A DNA stretch of 64,000 nt from Xiheimicrobium sp033763395 (GTDB taxonomy: Bacteria > Myxococcota > Myxococcia > Myxococcales > Myxococcaceae): positions 158,387-222,386 of the forward strand of contig JANRKQ010000150.1 in NCBI GenBank assembly GCA_033763395.1, in the 5' to 3' direction. Positions within the stretch are counted from its first letter, which is position 1; the number at the start of each line of letters is the position of its first letter. A program made the position numbers and the translations under genes. Positions 1-8,677 of the stretch are shown piece by piece. The notes beneath the pieces are model-generated. The model was not told the DNA's origin. It saw only the letters and a list, made by a program, of their open reading frames with translations, and did not search any database.

Positions 1-848
1 ACGCCATCGGCGTGGTGGAGCCGCAGCTGCAGGGCATTCTCGACTACGTCACCGGCACCGGGACCTCGCGCGACCGCGTGCCCCACTACGAAGTGGCGGC
101 GGCGTTCTCGAACCTCTGCAGCAACAGCATGGTGTGCCAGCTGTCGAACGGGCTCGACTTGATCATCGAGTTCACGGCCTACGCGAACACGCCCGACGGG
201 CGGCGCCTGGTGCAGAACCTCAACACGCTCGGCACCAAGCAGACGCTGACGGCCTTCCTCGCGCCGCAGAACCTCTCGGAAGACGGCTTCATCGCCATCG
301 CGCGTGCGCTCATTCCGGCCATCAAGGGCGCAGACCCCACCGCGCTCGAGAACGCCTTCAACCAGCTGACGATCCTGCCGGCCGACCTCCGAGCAGACTT
401 GCGGCCCCTCATCGAGGATCTCAAGGTGCTCTTGCGCAACGAGCGGCTGCGAGGCTCCATCTCGCGAGCCCTGACCTGCATCGAGACGGGAGATCGCAAC
501 TACGACATCGTTCGCATGCTGTACCGCCTCGCGATTCGCGACATGCGGCCCGAGTTCGGCATCACGCGGCTGTCCCAGATCTTCAAGCAGCTCCAGGACG
601 TCGATCAGCGCGGCTCGCTCATCTTCCTCGCCAACACGCTCGCGCAGGCGGTGCGCAACGACGAAGACGCGATCAACGCCGCCGCCAGCACCTGCAAGAC
701 GCTGCTCGCCACCTCACCGAACAACGCGCAGCAGGCGCTCCCGGTCGTCGCCGACCTGGTCCGGAACGGGCTCGTCCAGGAAGCACTGTGCGCCGTCGAC
801 ACGCTGTTGTTCGGCTGCTCCGGCGGCGCGCAACCCGCCTGCCGCTGA
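1..848 (+). CDS. Hypothetical protein, C-terminal part (truncated by window edge)
   Basis: The reading frame is open from the first complete codon (position 3) to a TGA at 846-848, so the true start lies upstream of the window. About 281 residues are visible. They are predicted mostly alpha-helical, with repeating amphipathic segments that suggest a helical-repeat or all-alpha domain, and four Cys in the last 60 residues. No catalytic motif or membrane segment is seen. I do not recognise the family. It converges with the minus-strand gene that ends at 874, leaving only 25 bases between them. Confidence 0.75.
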   Translation, partial: AIGVVEPQLQGILDYVTGTGTSRDRVPHYEVAAAFSNLCSNSMVCQLSNGLDLIIEFTAYANTPDGRRLVQNLNTLGTKQTLTAFLAPQNLSEDGFIAIARALIPAIKGADPTALENAFNQLTILPADLRADLRPLIEDLKVLLRNERLRGSISRALTCIETGDRNYDIVRMLYRLAIRDMRPEFGITRLSQIFKQLQDVDQRGSLIFLANTLAQAVRNDEDAINAAASTCKTLLATSPNNAQQALPVVADLVRNGLVQEALCAVDTLLFGCSGGAQPACR

Positions 849-873
849 GGGCCGGTCGGGCCGGCGCCCGTAC

Positions 874-1968
874 CTACGGCCACTGATTCCAGCCGTTCGC
901 CGCGTGGCAGGAATCGCCGATGAGATCGAGGTAGACCTGCGGGGTCGCCTGCTTGATCGCCTCCATCGTGGAGAACGCCTTGATCTCGTCGAGGCCCTTC
1001 ACCGTCGCGTCGAGCAGCGCTCTGGACTTCGCCACCGCGACCTCCTGCTCCTTCGTGGGCTTCCAGCTGGTCTCGTTCTTCAGGCGCCCGACCGTCTCGA
1101 GGAAGTGGCCGTAGAACTTCACCTGCTGCGTGAGGATCTGCAGCTTGAATTGGGGCGCCTGCTGGAGCGCCGCGTCGTACTGCCGCTTCTCGGACTCCAG
1201 CCGGTAGAACAGCACCGCGATCTGCGCGTCGAGCCGGCTGCCCCAGCGCTTCTTCACCTCGGGAAAACGAGACCAGCCGAACACCGCCTGGACCAGGTGG
1301 AGCCCCCCGCACGGGTGCGCGTACAGCCCCTGCTTGCGCTTGGGCACCTCGGGCAGGCCCTTCTTCATGCCGTCGAGCAGGTCGGCGGTGTTGCGCTCGA
1401 GCGCCGCCAGCGCGTCGTCCATCACCGTGTCGATGCTGACGGGCCCGAGATCGGTGGCGATGGTGCCGCCCGGCTTCGACGTCTGCGAGAGCACCTCGAG
1501 CGTCCAGCCCACGTCCTTCCAGTAGTCCTCGCTGGCGGGCACGTGACGGAAGCCCTTCTTCACGCTGTCGACGAGCTGCTGCAGCGTCACCTGGCCCCAC
1601 GCCGTCGGGAAGGTGGTCGTCAGCGGCAGCTTCGCCATCACGAACGTCTTGGTGACGAGGTTCGAGTGCGGCTCGATGGGCGTGCGGTCGGCCGCGTAGC
1701 GCTGGAACCCGTACGCGTTGCCGACGCCGACGCCGCCGTCGGGCAGCAGGTTGCGGCCGAGGAAGTCCTTCGTGATGGCGTCGGTGGCCTTGCGGCCGTC
1801 GGCGGCGAGGAAGGTGCCTCCGAAGGCCGTCATGCCGTGCGCGAGCGCCCAGGGGTTCTTCGCGTCAGCCGCCCAGACGAGGCAGTGGTCCTTCAGCTGC
1901 TGGTGGGCTCTCGCCTTCACCGGCGCTTGCGAGAGGACGAAGGACGCGACGATGGCGGTGAGCGACAT
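874..1968 (-). CDS. Secreted protein of unknown function
   Basis: This 364-residue protein begins with a short hydrophobic signal-like segment (MSLTAIVASFVLSQA). I chose the ATG at 1968 because the 28 upstream codons of the open frame are Cys/Arg-rich and unlike a protein start. The mature part is helical and rich in Lys, Gln and Trp, with a His/Cys-containing stretch near residue 235 (YAHPCGGLHLVQAVFGW) and one Cys near the C-terminus. No enzyme family is recognised. The gene is divergent from the surface-protein gene at 2103 across a 134-base gap. Confidence 0.7.
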   Translation of the reverse strand: MSLTAIVASFVLSQAPVKARAHQQLKDHCLVWAADAKNPWALAHGMTAFGGTFLAADGRKATDAITKDFLGRNLLPDGGVGVGNAYGFQRYAADRTPIEPHSNLVTKTFVMAKLPLTTTFPTAWGQVTLQQLVDSVKKGFRHVPASEDYWKDVGWTLEVLSQTSKPGGTIATDLGPVSIDTVMDDALAALERNTADLLDGMKKGLPEVPKRKQGLYAHPCGGLHLVQAVFGWSRFPEVKKRWGSRLDAQIAVLFYRLESEKRQYDAALQQAPQFKLQILTQQVKFYGHFLETVGRLKNETSWKPTKEQEVAVAKSRALLDATVKGLDEIKAFSTMEAIKQATPQVYLDLIGDSCHAANGWNQWP

Positions 1969-2029
1969 GGTGCCTCGGGGGACGACGCGTGGCTTGGCGC
2001 ATTCAGCACGATGGGGCGTGCAGCGCGCA

Positions 2030-2066
2030 CACGCTCGTATATAGAGCCCCACGGCCGGTCACTGAA
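2030..2066. promoter_or_regulatory. Possible promoter in the 874/2103 divergent gap
   Basis: The 134-base gap between two divergent genes contains TATATA at 2038-2043, one of few AT-rich hexamers nearby. It is its own reverse complement, so it could serve as a -10 for either gene. No convincing -35 lies 16-18 bases away on the plus strand. On the minus strand, TTCAGT (2066-2061) lies 17 bases away and is a weak match. This is inference from position and composition only. Confidence 0.25.
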
Positions 2067-2102
2067 GGGCGTCGGGAGCCGCCCGCCGAGGAGTCTGTCT
2101 CG

Positions 2103-5100
2103 ATGAGGTCGTATCGAACGTTGGCGCTCGTCCTCGCCGTGTGGGCCGGAACGTCGGCTGCCCAGTATCAGGCGGTGCCACAGGCTGGCATCGGCTACCC
2201 AGCGTTGACGAACCCGCAGACGGTGACGCTGCTCGCCGCTGGTGATGCGGGCATCGAGCTCGACCGCGGCCGAGCCTTGCTGCAGCTCCCGTTCTCGTTC
2301 CAGTTCTACAACCGGCAGTACACCGCCGTGTACGTGACCGCGAACGGGGCGCTGTTCTTCGAGCCGACGACCAACCCGAACGATGACTTTCCTTCGAACG
2401 TCGCGATTCCTTCGACGACCGAGCCAAACGGCGTGATCGCTCCCTTCTGGGAGGATCTCGACGGAAACAACGGCAGCAGCGCCGTACGCCAGCAGGTCGT
2501 CTCGGGACCCAACGGTCAAGGGCTGGCGATCGAGTGGCGAGATTGGAACCGGCGGTTCGGTTCCTACACGCTGAACTTTCAGGTCCGGCTCTGGGAGAAC
2601 GGCGTCATCGAGTTCTTCTACGGCACCATGCAGGGCGCCGGGCAGGCCATCTCGGCCACCATCGGCATCGAGAGCCCGACGGGTGCACAGGGGACGAACG
2701 GCCTCGGGCCCATCGCGAACCCGGCCGTCGATGGCGGGCAGCAGTTTCGGTGTCTGAACCGCACGAACCCCAACGCCCCGGTCCCCTCGTTCGCGCACTG
2801 CGATCTCTCGAGCTTCGACCCGCTGAACACGGGCACGCCGATCAGCTACATCCGCTTCGGGCCGCCGCCAGGCGTCGATCTGCAGCCGACCCGCGTTCGC
2901 ATCACCGGCATCGCGCAGGCCGGAAACGACCTGCAGCTCAATGTCGAGACCTCGATTCGAAACTTCGGCACGGTCGCCTCGCCGCCGTTCTCGTACAAGC
3001 TGTACCTCTCGCAAGACACGATCTTCGATCCGCCCCTCGCCGACGGTGGGGTGAGTGACTCCGAGATCGTCACGCCGGGCCCACGCGGGCCGTTCACGCT
3101 CAACCCGAACGCCGCCATCGTGGACAGCGCGGGCGGCGTGGCGCCGCGCCCGACCTCAGGCACCTTCTACGTGCTCGCGGTCGCCGACCCGGAAGGGCTG
3201 GTCACCGAGACGAACGAGAACAACAACGTCTTCGCCACCTCGACGCCGTTCTTCGCGGGCGTCGATCTCGTGGCCGAGTCGGTGAGCGGCCCGCCCTCGG
3301 CCGGCCCGGGCGATCCCGTCACCGTCTCGTACACCTTCACGAACCAGGGCTTCGACCCGCCGGGCGTAGTGCCGTTCAAGATCTACCTGTCGGCCGACAC
3401 CGTGTTCTCCGGAGACGACCGGCAGGTCTTCTCGGGCACCCGTGCCGTGTCCGGCGGAGAAACGGTGATCGCGCAGAGCACCTTCCTGCTCCCCAGCACC
3501 GTGCCCGCCGAGGACTACTTCATCCTCCTGGTGCTCGATGACGGGCCGACCGCGGGCGTCATCGTCGAGGTGTCCGACGCCAATAACCAGGTCTTCAGCC
3601 GCGCGCGCATGCAGGTGCGCCAGGCCGACCTCATCGTCGAGCGCATTCGGGTGGCCCGCCCCGTCACGCCATTCGAGACCGCGACCGCGGCCTTCTTCGG
3701 CGAGTCGATTCGCATCGAGGCCACGGTGCGCAACCAGGGCGGCGCCTCGGCGCCGAACGTATCGCTCATCTTCTACCTGTCGGACAACGAGACGCTGAAC
3801 GGCCTCACCGACCCCTTCATCTGTGACGAGGGCCCCTTCGCGCTCGCGCCGGGCACCTCGCGAACGGTGGAGAAGACCTGCACGGTCCCCAGCCTCGCCG
3901 TGTCAGGGCAGCCGCTGGTGCGCGGGCCGTTCTTCTTCTTCGCGGCAGCGACCGCGGCCGGGCTCGCCGAGACCGATCCGTCGAACAACTTCGCGCAGGC
4001 CCCGCCGCTGCTGGTGCGCTCGCCGGCCCCGAACCTGCTCCCGACGAACCTGCGTGGACCCCTTCGCGCGGCCGCGGGTGAGGTCTTCGCCGTCACCCGC
4101 ACGCTCGCCAACACCGGAAACCGGCCGTCTCCCGCGGTGCGCTACCGCTACGTCGTCTCGGCCAACACCGTCATCACCCGGGACGACCCGGTGCTCCCCA
4201 TCGTCACGCCGACCGGCGACGTGGCCGAGCGCTCCGTCACCCTCGCGGTCGACCAGCGCGACACCGCCACCGAGCTCATTCGCATTCCGCTCTCGGTGAC
4301 GCCGGCGACCTATTACCTCGGCGTCCTGCTCGATCCCGACGAGCTGGTGGACGAGGTCGACAAGGCCGACAACGGGCTCGCCGGCCCCTTGACCGAGGTC
4401 GTCGCCCAGAGCCTCGGCGTCGCCCCCACCGCGCTGCCTGACGCCCTCGTCAACCAGCCCTACCTCGCCGAGCTCTCGGCCACGGGCACAGCGGCGGCCA
4501 GCACCTTCGTCGCGCGCGTCCCCGCCGAGCTGCCGCCCGGCCTCACCCTCTCGATGGACGGTCGCATGGCGGGTACGCCGACGCGCACGGGGGCCTACGC
4601 CTTCACGGTCGCCGTCACCGCGGGTGGGCGCACCATCGACGCGCGCTTGAGCCTCAAGGTGTCGCGCAGCACCGCCTCGCTCGTGTTGACGACGACGCTG
4701 TTGCCGCCGCCGGCGCGCCTCCTCACCTACGACTTCCAGGCGGGCGCCACCGGAGGCGTCGGGCCGTACCGCTTCCTCGTCTCCAACGGCGTGTTGCCTT
4801 CGGGCCTGGTGTTGAGTGATCGCGGCCGGCTGAGCGGCTCTCCGTCGGGCGACCTGGGCACCTCGACCACCTTCACCCTGAGCGTCGTGGACTCGGTCGG
4901 CAACGTCGACTCGCGCGTGTTCACGATGACGGTGGTCGACGCCTCGCCGTTCCGCATTACGACCGCTGCGCTCCTCAACGGCACGCTGGGCGAGGACTAC
5001 CTCGTCGACATCGAGTCTTCGAACGCCGGGGGCGCGCCGGTGTCGCGGCCGGTGCGATGGACGGTGCTCGAGGGAACGCTCCCGCCGGGCCTCACGCTCG

Positions 5101-5603
5101 AGAACAGCGCCACCGAGCGGGTGATCATCTCCGGCCAGCCGACGGGCGCGGGGCTCTTCCGCTTCCGGCTCGAGGCGACCGACAACCAGGGGCGATCGGA
5201 CTCGGTCGGGTACGTGGTGCTCGTCGCGGGCAACGGCGTGTCGATTCTCGGGGAGCTTCCGCCGAGCCTCGATCGCGGCGCCCAGGTGTCGGTGCAGCTC
5301 AGCGCCAGCGCCCGCGTCGACGGCGCGCGCTTCGTGGTGATGGATGGCAGCCTGCCGCCGGGCGTGAGCATCGATGACGCCGGGCTGGTGACGGGCACCA
5401 TCGACGCCGAGGCGGCCTACCGCAGCTACACCATCACCGTCGGGTACGGCGCAGGCCGCGACCAGCTCGTCACCATGAAGGCGCTGCGCATCGACGTCGA
5501 GCCGCCGCGCGAGATCGTTCGCCGCGGGTGCGCCTCGACCGGCGGGGTGGGGCTCTCGGCGCTCCTCGCGCTCGCTGGCCTCACCCGTCGCCGCCGGCGG
5601 TGA
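2103..5603 (+). CDS. Large secreted surface protein: nidogen-like, CARDB and Ig-like repeats, MYXO-CTERM-type tail
   Basis: A 1166-residue exported protein. An N-terminal signal peptide (MRSYRTLALVLAVWAGTSAAQ) fixes the ATG at 2103; 38 upstream open codons are not signal-like. Residues about 40-230 resemble an extracellular nidogen-like domain (FQFYNRQYTAVYVTANGALFF, then PFWEDLDG). Residues about 255-755 hold roughly four CARDB-type repeats (VDLVAESVSGPPSAGPGDPV; ETNENNNVF). Residues about 770-1140 hold four putative-Ig repeats of the LPPGLTLS...GTPTRTGAY kind. The end (RGCASTGG, a hydrophobic run, then RRRRR) matches the MYXO-CTERM sorting signal, which in myxobacteria is processed by a myxosortase and leads to cell-surface anchoring or release. 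Likely adhesive or structural; no enzymatic motif is seen. Confidence 0.88.
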   Translation: MRSYRTLALVLAVWAGTSAAQYQAVPQAGIGYPALTNPQTVTLLAAGDAGIELDRGRALLQLPFSFQFYNRQYTAVYVTANGALFFEPTTNPNDDFPSNVAIPSTTEPNGVIAPFWEDLDGNNGSSAVRQQVVSGPNGQGLAIEWRDWNRRFGSYTLNFQVRLWENGVIEFFYGTMQGAGQAISATIGIESPTGAQGTNGLGPIANPAVDGGQQFRCLNRTNPNAPVPSFAHCDLSSFDPLNTGTPISYIRFGPPPGVDLQPTRVRITGIAQAGNDLQLNVETSIRNFGTVASPPFSYKLYLSQDTIFDPPLADGGVSDSEIVTPGPRGPFTLNPNAAIVDSAGGVAPRPTSGTFYVLAVADPEGLVTETNENNNVFATSTPFFAGVDLVAESVSGPPSAGPGDPVTVSYTFTNQGFDPPGVVPFKIYLSADTVFSGDDRQVFSGTRAVSGGETVIAQSTFLLPSTVPAEDYFILLVLDDGPTAGVIVEVSDANNQVFSRARMQVRQADLIVERIRVARPVTPFETATAAFFGESIRIEATVRNQGGASAPNVSLIFYLSDNETLNGLTDPFICDEGPFALAPGTSRTVEKTCTVPSLAVSGQPLVRGPFFFFAAATAAGLAETDPSNNFAQAPPLLVRSPAPNLLPTNLRGPLRAAAGEVFAVTRTLANTGNRPSPAVRYRYVVSANTVITRDDPVLPIVTPTGDVAERSVTLAVDQRDTATELIRIPLSVTPATYYLGVLLDPDELVDEVDKADNGLAGPLTEVVAQSLGVAPTALPDALVNQPYLAELSATGTAAASTFVARVPAELPPGLTLSMDGRMAGTPTRTGAYAFTVAVTAGGRTIDARLSLKVSRSTASLVLTTTLLPPPARLLTYDFQAGATGGVGPYRFLVSNGVLPSGLVLSDRGRLSGSPSGDLGTSTTFTLSVVDSVGNVDSRVFTMTVVDASPFRITTAALLNGTLGEDYLVDIESSNAGGAPVSRPVRWTVLEGTLPPGLTLENSATERVIISGQPTGAGLFRFRLEATDNQGRSDSVGYVVLVAGNGVSILGELPPSLDRGAQVSVQLSASARVDGARFVVMDGSLPPGVSIDDAGLVTGTIDAEAAYRSYTITVGYGAGRDQLVTMKALRIDVEPPREIVRRGCASTGGVGLSALLALAGLTRRRRR

Positions 5604-5806
5604 GCTTTCACGGCGTTCGTCGCATCGTCTCGGAGCTCGCCCTGCCTGATGGTCGGGTCGAGGCGACGCTCGAGCTGCACTGTGGGTGCACGATCGCTCG
5701 ACGCCTCGACGAGAACCGGCTCCTCACGGCCGAGGACGGCGCTCGGCTGGCGGTGGGGAAGTACCCGTGTCCCAGGGGGCACCCCGTGGCTGGGCCGCGC
5801 GACTGA
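5600..5806 (+). CDS. Small Cys-rich protein, possible metal binder
   Basis: A 68-residue reading frame. Its GTG start (5600-5602) overlaps the stop of the preceding surface-protein gene as GTGA, the usual arrangement of translationally coupled genes here. It carries HCGC in the middle and CPRGH near the end, a spacing that could bind a metal ion. The rest is charged and beta-prone. I do not recognise a family. The frame is open further upstream, to 5528, but that part lies inside the neighbour and reads as Arg/Pro-rich shadow sequence. Confidence 0.5.
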   Translation: MSFHGVRRIVSELALPDGRVEATLELHCGCTIARRLDENRLLTAEDGARLAVGKYPCPRGHPVAGPRD

Positions 5807-6000
5807 GCCGTGGGCCTCGAGGCCGCGGCCGGGCGTTCTCAAGGTGTCGGAAGGCCTCGTGATGCGCGTCGTGGGCCTGGTCCGGAAGCCCGTCGAGATC
5901 CGCGGAGTGTCCGGTCGGTCACTGGCTGCAGCAGGGGAGCTCCTGGGGCGCCCCTTTCGTGGCCATTGCGTCGCTGCCGCCCCGTCGCCACAGTGGCGGC

Positions 6001-6408
6001 ATGCACAGGCCCCTCCTCGCGTCGTTGTCCCTGCTCGCCGCAGCGTGCGCGCCCACCAGCGTCGATGCGCCGGGCATGCCGGCTGAAGGCGAGCCGCTCG
6101 TCGTCACCTACTACTACCTGAACTTCTGACGCGTCTGCGACGCGACGCGGGCCGCCGTGCGCGTGCTCGACAGAGAGCTGCAGGGCACCGTGCGCTTCCG
6201 CACGGTGGAGCACCTCGAGCCCGAAGCGGTCGAGGCGAAGGCCCGCTATCGCTGGGAGAGCCACGGCGCCGTCGGCTACCGCGGGCGTCGGCTGTTCTAC
6301 CGGGCGGGCGACCACCGGGTGAACGCCCGCGACATGCACGAACGAATCCTCGACGAGCTCGGCCTGCCGCCCGAGTGCCGCGTCTTCACAACAGCCCCTT
6401 CGCCTTGA
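6001..6408 (+). CDS. Putative selenoprotein: thioredoxin-like lipoprotein with UxxC motif (in-frame TGA at 6127-6129)
   Basis: ATG at 6001 opens a frame that reads through a single TGA at 6127-6129 and continues for 92 sense codons to TGA 6406-6408, giving 135 residues. Before the TGA there is a lipoprotein signal peptide (lipobox LAAAC, Cys16) and a beta strand (LVVTYYYLNF). After it comes RVC and an amphipathic helix. Read as selenocysteine, the TGA gives U43-R-V-C46, the redox motif of thioredoxin-fold proteins at the correct beta-helix junction. The downstream part (HGAVGYRGRRLFYRAG, then a last helix) fits the end of a thioredoxin fold with HGAV at the cis-Pro site. A SECIS-like hairpin sits 10-35 bases after the TGA. 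Codon use is the same on both sides. The alternative is a Cys-to-stop mutation or a read error (TGC to TGA). No Sec machinery genes lie in the window. The 3' end overlaps the convergent DUF58 gene by 23 bases. Confidence 0.72.
6140..6164 (+). promoter_or_regulatory. Candidate bacterial SECIS element
   Basis: A hand-folded hairpin just after the TGA at 6127-6129. Lower stem 6140-6144 pairs with 6160-6164 (5 bp). A6145 is bulged. Upper stem 6146-6150 pairs with 6155-6159 (5 bp, one G-U). The apical loop is GCCG (6151-6154). Its first base, G6151, is the 22nd base after the TGA. Bacterial SECIS elements are known to be stem-loops inside the coding region, with the apical loop roughly 16-37 bases after UGA and a G among the first two loop bases. 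An alternative 6-bp hairpin with a 3-base loop (6130-6144) overlaps it. Confidence 0.55.
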
Positions 6409-7747
6409 TGTCGAGATAGGCGTTCACCGACGCGGGCCCGAAGGTCTTCGCGCTGGTGCGCACCACCCGGGCCCCGGCGTCCCGCAGGCGCGCGACAGTG
6501 GCCTTCGCGTCTGCCTCGAGCTGTGCGGCGACGCGGCGACGGTGCGCGTCGAGCACGCGCTCGGGCATCGCCTGTGCGGCTGCCTGCACGTCGTCATCGA
6601 GCATCGAGGCCACGAGCGGCAGGTGTCGTGGCACCAGGCGCTGGGTGCGCCGCAGCAACGCCTGCGCCGCGTCGGGATCGGTCAGGTCCGTCATCAGCAC
6701 CACGAGGGTCCGTCGCACGTTGCGCGCGAACGCGAGGTCGAGCGCGCCGCCGTAGTCGCTCTCCTCGAGGCTCGCGTCGACGCGGTAGAGCGCCTGGGCG
6801 ATGGCGCGCAGCTGCTCGGCGCCCTTGCGCGGCGGCAACCACGCCTTCACGTCGGCCGCGAAGGCGAGCACGCCCACCTGATCGCCTTGATCGAGCGACA
6901 CCCTGGCGACCCGGAGCGCGGCGTCGACGGCGTGATCGAGCTTGCGGCGCGCGAGCACCTCGCCGGCCATGTGGCGCCCACAGTCGAGCAGCAGCAGCAC
7001 CGACTGGTTCCGCTCGGGCTGGTGCACGCGCACCATCGTCCGGGAGCGCCGCGCCGTGGCCTTCCAGTCGATGCTGCGCCGATCGTCTCCCGGGCGGTAC
7101 TCGCGCAGCGACTCGAACTCGCGCCCCTCGCTCCTGAGCGGCACGCGGCGACGGCTGTCGTCCTCCGCCGCGCGCGCGAGGGCGAGGGCGTCTTTCGTCA
7201 GCGCCGTCAGATCGGGGAACACCTTCACCACCTGCGGGAGCGGCACGGCCTCCTGGCGCGCGCAGAGCCCCCAGGGGCCCTCGAGCCGGAGGAAGGCCGC
7301 TTCGAAGACGAGCTCTCCGCGGGTCTTCGGCTCGAGCCGGTAGCGCAGCGTGAGGTGGGACTCGAGCTCGAAGGGCTGGCGGTGGCCGTCGACCAGCGGC
7401 CCGGGCGGGACGCCGTCTCGCACTTCGCCGCGGACGGGGCCAGTGACGCCCGGCGCGAGCTCGAGCCCGAGCTCCACGTGCGTCGGCCGGTTCGACGACA
7501 GCACCGGGTCGATGCGCCGGGTGACGCGCAGGCGGCCGGCGCGGGGCGCGCGGAGGAAGTCGACGGCGACGGCGGCTCCGAGGGCGAGATCGAGCACGAG
7601 GCAGGCCAGCTCCACCGACGGCGCCAGGACCGCGAGCGCGGCCGGGAGAAGCCCCAGGGCCGCCACCACCACGGCACGGCGCGTGGGCACCGGCCAGCCC
7701 CCGCGCGCCCCGTCGCCGCGGGCCCCGGCCGGCTCGGTCGACGTCAT
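6386..7747 (-). CDS. DUF58 domain protein (vWA-like)
   Basis: A 453-residue membrane-anchored DUF58 protein. Residues about 24-65 carry two hydrophobic segments. The family signature is FESLREYRPGDDRRSIDWKA near residue 215, followed by a vWA-like domain (VLLLLDCGRHM; LVVLMTDLTD). DUF58 proteins are almost always encoded beside MoxR AAA+ ATPases and are thought to act with them in chaperone-like assembly or metal insertion. That holds here: its ATG overlaps the stop of the MoxR gene as ATGA (7744-7747). The 3' end overlaps the convergent selenoprotein candidate. Confidence 0.9.
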   Translation of the reverse strand: MTSTEPAGARGDGARGGWPVPTRRAVVVAALGLLPAALAVLAPSVELACLVLDLALGAAVAVDFLRAPRAGRLRVTRRIDPVLSSNRPTHVELGLELAPGVTGPVRGEVRDGVPPGPLVDGHRQPFELESHLTLRYRLEPKTRGELVFEAAFLRLEGPWGLCARQEAVPLPQVVKVFPDLTALTKDALALARAAEDDSRRRVPLRSEGREFESLREYRPGDDRRSIDWKATARRSRTMVRVHQPERNQSVLLLLDCGRHMAGEVLARRKLDHAVDAALRVARVSLDQGDQVGVLAFAADVKAWLPPRKGAEQLRAIAQALYRVDASLEESDYGGALDLAFARNVRRTLVVLMTDLTDPDAAQALLRRTQRLVPRHLPLVASMLDDDVQAAAQAMPERVLDAHRRRVAAQLEADAKATVARLRDAGARVVRTSAKTFGPASVNAYLDIKAKGLL

Positions 7748-8673
7748 CGCGGGACTTCGACCCGCTCGAGCAGCTGGCGAATGAGATCGTCGCTGGTGAG
7801 GCCCTCGACCTCGGCCTCGGCGCGCACGATCAACCGGTGATTCAGGACGCCGGGCGCGACGGCCTTCACCTCGTCGGGCGTGACGAAGTCGCGACGCTCG
7901 AGCGCGGCCCGGGCCCGCGCGGCGGCGAGCAGCGCCTGGGCCGAGCGGGGGGAGGCTCCGAGGCGCAGGCGGCGATCGTCACGCGTCGCGCGCACCAGCC
8001 GCACCACGTACTCGAGAATGCTCGGCTCGCAGGTGATCGACGTCGCGCGGGCCTGCAGCTCGGCCAGCTCGTCGGCGGCCAGCACCCGGGGCACCTGCGG
8101 CGCGGCGCCCCGGCGCTCGTGGAACTTCACCAGCATCTCGCGCTCGGCGGTCGCGTCGGGGTACCCCACCATCACCCGCATCATGAAGCGGTCGAGCTGC
8201 GCCTCGGGCAGCGGGTACGTGCCCTCGAGCTCGAGCGGGTTCTGCGTGGCCACCACGAAGAACGCACCGGGGAGCGGGTGGGTGGTGCCGTCGATGGTGA
8301 CCTGCCGCTCCTCCATCGCCTCGAGGAGCGCGGCCTGCGTCTTCGGCGGCGTGCGGTTGATCTCGTCGGCCACCAGCACCTCGGTGAAGACAGGCCCCTT
8401 CACGAGGTGGAACGTGCCGTCCTGCGGGCGGAAGACGCTCGTGCCCACCACGTCGGTGGGCATGAGATCGGGCGTGAACTGAATGCGGGTGAACGACAGG
8501 CCGAGCGCCTGGGCCATGGTGCGCGCGGTGAGCGTCTTCGCCACGCCCGGCACGCCCTCGAGCAGCACGTGGCCGCGCGCGAGGAAGGTCGTCACCAGAT
8601 CGGCGAGCACCTTCGGCTGGCCGACCACCACCTGCGACAGGGCCGCCTCGAGCCGCGTGAGGGCGTCGCTCAT
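7744..8673 (-). CDS. MoxR-family AAA+ ATPase
   Basis: A 309-residue AAA+ ATPase of the MoxR class. It shows Walker A (GVPGVAKT), Walker B (VLVADEIN), the MoxR stretch QFTPDLMPTD, sensor 1 (VVATQNPLE) and the C-terminal lid (RLGASPRSAQALL). Start chosen at 8673 (MSDALTRLEAALSQVVVGQ), where MoxR similarity begins; the open frame upstream is inside the gap to the next gene. Predicted to be a cytoplasmic ATP-driven chaperone working with the DUF58 protein encoded immediately downstream. The upstream zinc-ribbon gene ends 4 bases before its start, so the three genes probably form one operon. Confidence 0.93.
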   Translation of the reverse strand: MSDALTRLEAALSQVVVGQPKVLADLVTTFLARGHVLLEGVPGVAKTLTARTMAQALGLSFTRIQFTPDLMPTDVVGTSVFRPQDGTFHLVKGPVFTEVLVADEINRTPPKTQAALLEAMEERQVTIDGTTHPLPGAFFVVATQNPLELEGTYPLPEAQLDRFMMRVMVGYPDATAEREMLVKFHERRGAAPQVPRVLAADELAELQARATSITCEPSILEYVVRLVRATRDDRRLRLGASPRSAQALLAAARARAALERRDFVTPDEVKAVAPGVLNHRLIVRAEAEVEGLTSDDLIRQLLERVEVPR

Positions 8674-8677
8674 CTCG

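Noticed and set aside
5813..5824. A perfect 12-base palindrome (GGCCTCGAGGCC) in the gap after the small Cys-rich gene.
   Set aside because: Short GC palindromes are expected often here. No T-run, partner site or spacing supports a terminator or operator.
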